Source: Isachenkonia alkalipeptolytica
Lineage (GTDB): Bacteria > Bacillota > Clostridia > Peptostreptococcales > T1SED10-28
Direction of reading: 5' to 3'
Assembly: GCF_009910325.1 (NCBI RefSeq)
Contig: NZ_SUMG01000020.1
Coordinates: forward strand, 1 to 46,906
DNA length: 46,906 nt
The translations under genes were made by a program, and so were the position numbers. Every line of letters begins with the position of its first letter. Position 1 is the first letter of the stretch. This document shows positions 42,825 to 46,906 of this stretch, piece by piece. The notes under the pieces were generated by a model that saw only the letters and a program-made list of their open reading frames with translations, ran no database searches and had not been told where the DNA came from.

Positions 42825-43996
42825 TGGAATTATTTTACGACTTCGCTTATGACAGTTTGAATAAAATGCAAGAAGAGCTCTGTGGAGATAAAGTAGAAGT
42901 TGTGGAAGCTGAGGACAGCACCATCATTGTTTTGGCTGATGGATTGGGCAGTGGTGTGAAAGCCAATATCTTAGCAACAATGACCACAAAAATTGCAGGA
43001 ACCATGCTAAAGGAAGGGGCCAGTATTGATGAGACCATTGAAACCATCGCAAAAACCCTGCCGGTATGCAATATTCGAAAACTTGCTTACTCCACTTTTA
43101 TTATTATGAAAATATCGAAAACAGGAAAGGTTCACCTCATTGAATATGATAATCCTCCGGTATTTATGGTGCGAAACAACAAAAGTTATGAATTGAAAAA
43201 AAAAGAGAAGTTTATTCATGGAAAGAAAATTCTGGAAAGTATTTTTCAATTAAAAGAGGGCGATATGGTAACCTTAGTCAGTGACGGTGTCATTCATGCA
43301 GGGGTAGGGGGAGTGCTCAATCTCGGATGGCAGTGGTCCAATGTGGAGGAGTATTTAATAAGGCAGTCGGCAATGGAAAAAACCGCTAAGGGAATTGCCA
43401 ATAAATTAATGAGTACCTGTGCCTATCTTTATGAACAAAAACCGGGGGACGACACTACGGTAGTCAGCTTAAGAGCAAGAAAACCTGAAACCTTGGATGT
43501 TTTTTCCGGCCCTCCGGAAGCTCCCGAGCAGGATCCGAAAATTGTAGAGGCTTTTATGAAAGGGAGAGGAAAAAAAGTGGTTTGTGGAGGGACTGCAGCT
43601 AACATTGTCAGTCGGGAATTACAAAGGGAAGTAGAGGTCCTCTTTGAGACCGGAACGGATTCGATTCCGCCGAGAGGGAAGATTTCAGGGATCGACTTTG
43701 TCACGGAAGGGGTGATTACCCTAAGCCACGTCGTAGAAAATATTGAAGACTATCGAATAAAAAGGGAATTAATGCCCCCTAAAAAAAACAAAGAGCAAAT
43801 AAACGGGGCAGAGTTATTAACCCGGGTATTTCTAGAAGACAGTACCCATTTGAATTTTTATGTGGGAAAAGCCATTAATCCCGCCCATCAAAATCCTGAT
43901 TTACCAAAGGATTTAAGCATAAAGCTTCGGATGATCGATCAATTAAAAAGTCAATTAGAAGCCTTGGGAAAGAAAGTTAAGATACACTATTATTAG
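42824..43996 (+). CDS. SpoIIE/PP2C-type phosphatase of the hydrogenase locus
   Basis: A 390-residue protein whose N-terminal 220 residues form a PP2C-like (SpoIIE) serine phosphatase. Seen: metal-binding motifs VLADGLGSG, VTLVSDGVIHAGVGG and GDDTTVV. The C-terminal 150 residues, from GKKVVCGGTAANIVSREL on, form a separate domain I cannot name, common to proteins at this kind of locus. It overlaps the sensor gene by the TGATG junction; the start ATG 42824 is preferred over GTG 42821 because GGAGGAG lies about seven bases upstream. It probably converts the sensor signal into dephosphorylation of an anti-sigma or anti-anti-sigma type partner, not seen here. Confidence 0.88.
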   Translation: MELFYDFAYDSLNKMQEELCGDKVEVVEAEDSTIIVLADGLGSGVKANILATMTTKIAGTMLKEGASIDETIETIAKTLPVCNIRKLAYSTFIIMKISKTGKVHLIEYDNPPVFMVRNNKSYELKKKEKFIHGKKILESIFQLKEGDMVTLVSDGVIHAGVGGVLNLGWQWSNVEEYLIRQSAMEKTAKGIANKLMSTCAYLYEQKPGDDTTVVSLRARKPETLDVFSGPPEAPEQDPKIVEAFMKGRGKKVVCGGTAANIVSRELQREVEVLFETGTDSIPPRGKISGIDFVTEGVITLSHVVENIEDYRIKRELMPPKKNKEQINGAELLTRVFLEDSTHLNFYVGKAINPAHQNPDLPKDLSIKLRMIDQLKSQLEALGKKVKIHYY

Positions 43997-44011
43997 GAAA
44001 GGGTGAAGAAT

Positions 44012-44245
44012 ATGAAAACGATTCATGTTTGTGTGGGAAGTGCCTGTCATTTAAAAGGAGCTTATCAAGTTGTAAACCGTCTGCAAAAGATTGTTGAAGA
44101 AAAAAAGTTAGAAGATTATTTTATCATAAAAGCGGCCTTTTGTTTAGGGAACTGTACAAATGCGGTGTCGGTAAAAGTAGATGAAGGCGCGGTGGTTTCA
44201 TTAACGGAAAAGGAAGTGGAGGCTTTTTTAGAAAAACTACTTTAG
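44012..44245 (+). CDS. Thioredoxin-like [2Fe-2S] ferredoxin
   Basis: A 77-residue thioredoxin-fold ferredoxin, similar to NuoE/HydC-type cluster domains. Seen: the four ligands in VCVGSAC and AAFCLGNC, in the C-x4-C ... C-x3-C arrangement, followed by AVSVKVDEGAVV. The start is ATG 44012 after AGGAAAGGG; GTG 44003 is less likely. It lies between the phosphatase and the hydrogenase, and may be an electron carrier or small subunit of the hydrogenase or sensor. Confidence 0.9.
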   Translation: MKTIHVCVGSACHLKGAYQVVNRLQKIVEEKKLEDYFIIKAAFCLGNCTNAVSVKVDEGAVVSLTEKEVEAFLEKLL

Positions 44246-44267
44246 TGCTAAGGTGAGGTGCATAAAC

Positions 44268-45740
44268 ATGAGAAAATTTGAAAATCACGTGCAGGAGATG
44301 AAGTATGAAGTTCTAAAAGAAGTATCCCGGGCAGCTTTTCAGGGGAATTTGGAAGGGGCAATCCCGTTGATCCCCTATCGTACAGACCCGGGGCCTGCTC
44401 CAAGAATTCGGTGTTGTATTCATAAGGAACGGGTGATTACGATGGATCGAATTCGTATGGCATTAGGCGGTGATAAAGAGAATCCTAATATCATCGAAGT
44501 AATTGATGAAGCCTGTGATGAGTGCACGATCAATCGCTTTATTATTACGGAGGCTTGCCGAGGATGTCTTGCCCACAGGTGTACCGGAGCCTGTCCCACA
44601 GATGCCATCAGCATTATCGGTTCAAAAGCGGTGATCGATCAGGAAAAGTGTATCGAATGCGGAAAATGCAAAGAAATTTGTCCCTATAATGCCGTCGCCG
44701 ATGTTATGAGACCCTGTCGCAGAGCTTGTGAAGTGGGAGCCCTCCGTATTGATGAACAAAAAAAAGCAGTGATCGACGAAGAAAAGTGTATTCGTTGCGG
44801 GGCTTGTGTTTATCAATGTCCCTTCGGGGCGATTATGGACAAATCATCGATTAATGATGTGATCAAAACCCTGAAAGATTCCAAGGAATCGAAAGTGAAG
44901 GTCTATGCGATTATTGCACCATCTATTTCTTCCCAGTTCACCTATGCTTCCATCGGACAAGTGATGGCCGGGATCAAAAAACTTGGATTCCATGATGTTA
45001 TTGAAGTAGCCCTCGGGGCGGATATGGTGGCCTTGGAAGAGGCCAAGGAATACCGAAAGGTAATTGGAACAATTGAAACCATGACCAACTCCTGTTGTCC
45101 TGCTTTTGTAGAACATGTATACAAGGTCTATCCGGAGCTTAAAAAACATCTTTCCACATTGGTATCTCCAATGATTGCGATTTCAAGATTGATTAAATCC
45201 TTGGACCCCGAGGGGAAAGTGGTATTTATAGGACCTTGCACCGCAAAAAAAGAAGAAATTCAAAAAGAGGATTTAAAAGGAGCCACACACTATGCCTTGA
45301 CCTTTGAAGAGTTGGCAGCCATGTTGGATTCCCAGGACATTGTCCTGGATCAGCTAGAGGAGAGACTACTGGATAATGCATCCTTTTACGGTAGAATATT
45401 TGCCCGTTCCGGAGGATTGACCAAGGCCCTGGGCAAGCTTTTGGAAAAAGATCCGGCAGAAAATCCTTTCCGTCCCATCACTTGTGACGGGATCGCTGAA
45501 TGTGATAAAGCATTGAAGAAGCTTAAGTTTGGGAGACTGGAGCATAACTTTATTGAAGGGATGGCCTGTAAAGGGGGATGCATTGGGGGCGCAGCATCTC
45601 TAAGTCATGGACCTAAAGATAAAAAGGCGGTGGATAAATACGGAGAGTTGGCCTTGGAACCTGATCAGGAGCAATCCTTAAGGGCTTTTGATCTTCAGTC
45701 CATAGAGTACCATCGAGATCATTCGATAAATTTAGAGTAA
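44268..45740 (+). CDS. [FeFe]-hydrogenase, group-B-like
   Basis: A 490-residue catalytic [FeFe]-hydrogenase. Seen: an N-terminal cysteine-rich region (CCIHKE, CDECTI), several [4Fe-4S] motifs (CLAHRCTGACP, CIECGKCKEICP, CIRCGACVYQCP), then the H-cluster domain. The first motif is TNSCCPAF (Cys276 proton relay, Cys277 ligand), the second GPCTAKKEE (Cys324) and the third MACKGGCIGG (Cys434, Cys438). All catalytic residues are present, in contrast to the sensor protein encoded upstream. The start is ATG 44268, seven bases after GGTGAGGTG; GTG 44253 is rejected. It is probably the enzyme whose activity or expression the sensor-phosphatase pair governs. The set recalls the hfs-type loci described in Thermoanaerobacterium. 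Confidence 0.93.
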   Translation: MRKFENHVQEMKYEVLKEVSRAAFQGNLEGAIPLIPYRTDPGPAPRIRCCIHKERVITMDRIRMALGGDKENPNIIEVIDEACDECTINRFIITEACRGCLAHRCTGACPTDAISIIGSKAVIDQEKCIECGKCKEICPYNAVADVMRPCRRACEVGALRIDEQKKAVIDEEKCIRCGACVYQCPFGAIMDKSSINDVIKTLKDSKESKVKVYAIIAPSISSQFTYASIGQVMAGIKKLGFHDVIEVALGADMVALEEAKEYRKVIGTIETMTNSCCPAFVEHVYKVYPELKKHLSTLVSPMIAISRLIKSLDPEGKVVFIGPCTAKKEEIQKEDLKGATHYALTFEELAAMLDSQDIVLDQLEERLLDNASFYGRIFARSGGLTKALGKLLEKDPAENPFRPITCDGIAECDKALKKLKFGRLEHNFIEGMACKGGCIGGAASLSHGPKDKKAVDKYGELALEPDQEQSLRAFDLQSIEYHRDHSINLE

Positions 45741-45795
45741 GGGATGCGGGAAGCTTTCAAAGGTAATATAAAAAAAATGGATAGGAGCTGATATT

Positions 45796-46311
45796 ATGAA
45801 TCCGGGAAATGCGGTTATGCATCAAAAGAAAAGGGAACTACAAGTGGCACAAACAGGACTACTTCTGGGGATGGCTTTGGTTTTTCAAATATTTTTCGCC
45901 CGGTTTATGCAGCCGGTGGTTGGTCCTCTAGTGAATATGACCTTAATTTTGTCGGTTTTGATGGTGGGAAAGCAAGGTGCCATGATGATAGGGTTTATGA
46001 CTCCCATGTTGGCTTACATACTTGGAATTATGCCCTTGTTTCCGGTGGTGCCCTTGGTGATCCTGGGAAATACGACTTATGTCTTGTTGTTTGATAGAAC
46101 TCAACGTATTAATGGCTATGTGGCCGTGGTGATTTCCGCCCTGGGAAAATTTGGGGTTATGACTTTGGGAATTCAATTTGTTGTACCGCTTTTCTTACCA
46201 CAGGTGCCGTCGATGATTACGACGGCTTTTATGTTTCCTCAGTTGTATACGGCCTTGATCGGAGGAGGGTTTGCCTTACTTCTTTATAAGAAAATCCCTC
46301 ATAAGGGTTAA
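45796..46311 (+). CDS. ECF transporter S-component-like membrane protein
   Basis: A 171-residue hydrophobic protein with about five to six membrane segments (for example ALVFQIFFARFMQPVVGPLV, MLAYILGIMPLFPVVPLVIL and VVISALGKFGVMTLGIQFVV). Size and pattern match the substrate-binding S component of energy-coupling-factor transporters. Similar small proteins sit beside [FeFe]-hydrogenase genes in other Clostridia and are sometimes misnamed 'iron hydrogenase'. The start ATG 45796 has TAGGAGC upstream, 55 bases after the hydrogenase gene. The substrate is unknown; no ECF ATPase genes are in the window. Confidence 0.7.
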   Translation: MNPGNAVMHQKKRELQVAQTGLLLGMALVFQIFFARFMQPVVGPLVNMTLILSVLMVGKQGAMMIGFMTPMLAYILGIMPLFPVVPLVILGNTTYVLLFDRTQRINGYVAVVISALGKFGVMTLGIQFVVPLFLPQVPSMITTAFMFPQLYTALIGGGFALLLYKKIPHKG

Positions 46312-46322
46312 AAATTTAAAAG

Positions 46323-46409
46323 TTGACAGGGGTGACAGGGGTGACAGGGGGACGGACTTTTTGTCATCCAAACCTATTTCACTCAACTTTCACTCAACTT
46401 TCACTCAAC
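46323..46409. repeat. Interspersed repeat copy and two short tandem repeats
   Basis: GGTGACAG-type units are repeated in tandem at 46324-46347 and run into a 28-nt copy (46341-46368) of the element found at 501-528. This is followed by three perfect copies of the 11-mer TTTCACTCAAC (46377-46387, 46388-46398, 46399-46409). Confidence 0.85.
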
Positions 46410-46413
46410 TAAA

Positions 46414-46455
46414 ATAACCGCCTGCGGGATCTTTCTAAATCCCGCAGGCGGTTAT
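46414..46455 (+). terminator. Strong hairpin, probable terminator
   Basis: A perfect 17-bp GC-rich stem (46414-46430 with 46439-46455) and an 8-nt loop. There is only a weak T content on the + side (CTTATTGT), so termination may be partial, or aided by the short tandem repeats before it. Confidence 0.6.
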
Positions 46456-46531
46456 CTTATTGTATGCTTCGGTTGATTGATTTGTTGATACAAAGAACGC
46501 CATATTTGCGGTCCTCATGACCTGAGCATAG

Positions 46532-46663
46532 TTCGGGATCTACAATAATTTAAGGGCACCGGAGGGTTACCAGGGACAATACGGCTTCCTGGAGAATGTT
46601 GCCTTGATTGTAATTGTGCTGATCCTTGGGTTAGTGGTAATGCAGTTTTATAAGAATCGATAA
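46532..46663 (+). pseudogene. Remnant of a membrane transporter C terminus
   Basis: A 43-codon open stretch with no start codon begins right after a TAG (46529-46531) and ends in TAA (46661-46663). It reads like the last membrane helix and basic tail of a transporter: GYQGQYGFLENVALI, then a hydrophobic stretch, then MQFYKNR. No matching upstream part is found in any frame, so it looks like a decayed gene end. The family is not certain. From 46664 to 46880 I see no supportable gene. Confidence 0.45.
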
Positions 46664-46880
46664 AAAGTGTTGCCGGTTCATCGGTCTTAAAAGGAACCGT
46701 GAGTTTGTTTGATGAAGTCAGTGTAGACTATCTGTACATATTCTCCAGCGGTATCCTCACAGGGAGTGGTAACCACAAACATTGTTGCGGAAATGAGGGG
46801 CTTCTTTTGTAATGCGCTGTGTGTGGTATGAATAAAAATGGAAAATTTTCCAGGATTCTTTTTAATCCCCTTTACTTTTA

Positions 46881-46889
46881 TGTTATAAT
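46881..46889 (+). promoter_or_regulatory. Extended -10 promoter element at the right edge
   Basis: TGTTATAAT, an extended -10 motif with a perfect TATAAT (46884-46889). A weak TTTAAT at 46861-46866 is correctly spaced as a -35 box. It points rightward to a gene beyond the window. Confidence 0.45.
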
Positions 46890-46906
46890 TATATATGAAA
46901 ATAAAG

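Noticed and set aside
44253-45740. Annotation as an NADH dehydrogenase-like Fe-S protein
   Set aside because: All three H-cluster motifs (SCCPAF, PCTAKKEE, MACKGGC) are present, which identifies an [FeFe]-hydrogenase.
46687-46906. Start-less open frame on the - strand running off the right edge (about 72 codons)
   Set aside because: No start or ribosome binding site, it includes the AT-rich promoter region of the + strand, and no motif is recognisable; probably chance.

Overview
The window looks like chromosomal DNA from an anaerobic, fermentative Gram-positive bacterium of the class Clostridia. Evidence: a Na+-translocating decarboxylase beta subunit, [FeFe]-hydrogenase genes with a SpoIIE-type phosphatase, an aromatic-acid-exporter-family protein, a marker of selenium-dependent molybdenum hydroxylases, strong GGAGG ribosome binding sites, and no oxygen-dependent enzymes. 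Genus and species cannot be settled from the sequence. Every gene I accept is on the + strand.

Layout. 1-2.9 kb: the 3' end of a Na+-pumping decarboxylase beta subunit, a block of short repeats, an amidase and a universal stress protein. 3.4-8.4 kb: a three-subunit molybdenum hydroxylase of the xanthine dehydrogenase family followed by an NCS2 nucleobase permease, closed by a terminator. 8.5-18.8 kb: carbamate kinase, an MFS-like transporter, a PucR regulator, the oxamate-carbamoyltransferase-type genes allH/allF/allG (with a separate 56-codon ORF between allF and allG), a cyclase-family metal hydrolase and a class III CoA-transferase. 18.9-22.2 kb: molybdenum/selenium cofactor accessory genes (molybdopterin-binding protein, small CxC protein, YqeB, XdhC family, ModE-like regulator). 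22.6-27.0 kb: a second three-subunit molybdenum hydroxylase with mocA. 27-30.6 kb: a chemoreceptor-like protein, an aromatic-acid-exporter-family protein and a Crp/Fnr regulator. 30.7-33.3 kb: modABC molybdate transporter. 33.7-40.2 kb: a four-gene efflux operon (ABC permease, ABC ATPase, membrane-fusion protein, RND pump). 40.3-46.3 kb: a TPR protein, then a hydrogen-sensing locus (sensory [FeFe]-hydrogenase-like protein with PAS domain, SpoIIE-type phosphatase, thioredoxin-like [2Fe-2S] protein, group-B-like [FeFe]-hydrogenase) and an ECF S-component-like membrane protein. 46.3-46.9 kb: repeats, a hairpin and a gene remnant.

How the genes may work together. The first 27 kb reads as one catabolic island for N-heterocycles: hydroxylation by molybdenum enzymes, ring opening by a metal hydrolase, phosphorolysis of a ureido acid by AllFGH to carbamoyl phosphate, ATP from carbamate kinase, then amide hydrolysis, CoA activation and possibly Na+-coupled decarboxylation of the remaining acid. 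The permease carries the uracil-type Glu in its substrate motif. No oxygen-dependent purine step, allantoinase or ureidoglycolate enzyme is seen. An anaerobic oxidative pyrimidine route (uracil, barbiturate, ureidomalonate, malonamate plus carbamoyl phosphate) is therefore a concrete alternative to a purine route. This is a hypothesis. The modABC, modE-like, mocA and yqeB genes supply the cofactor for the two hydroxylases.

The family of short GGGGACGG-type repeats lies at both ends of the window and between operons, including a perfect 61-nt palindrome.
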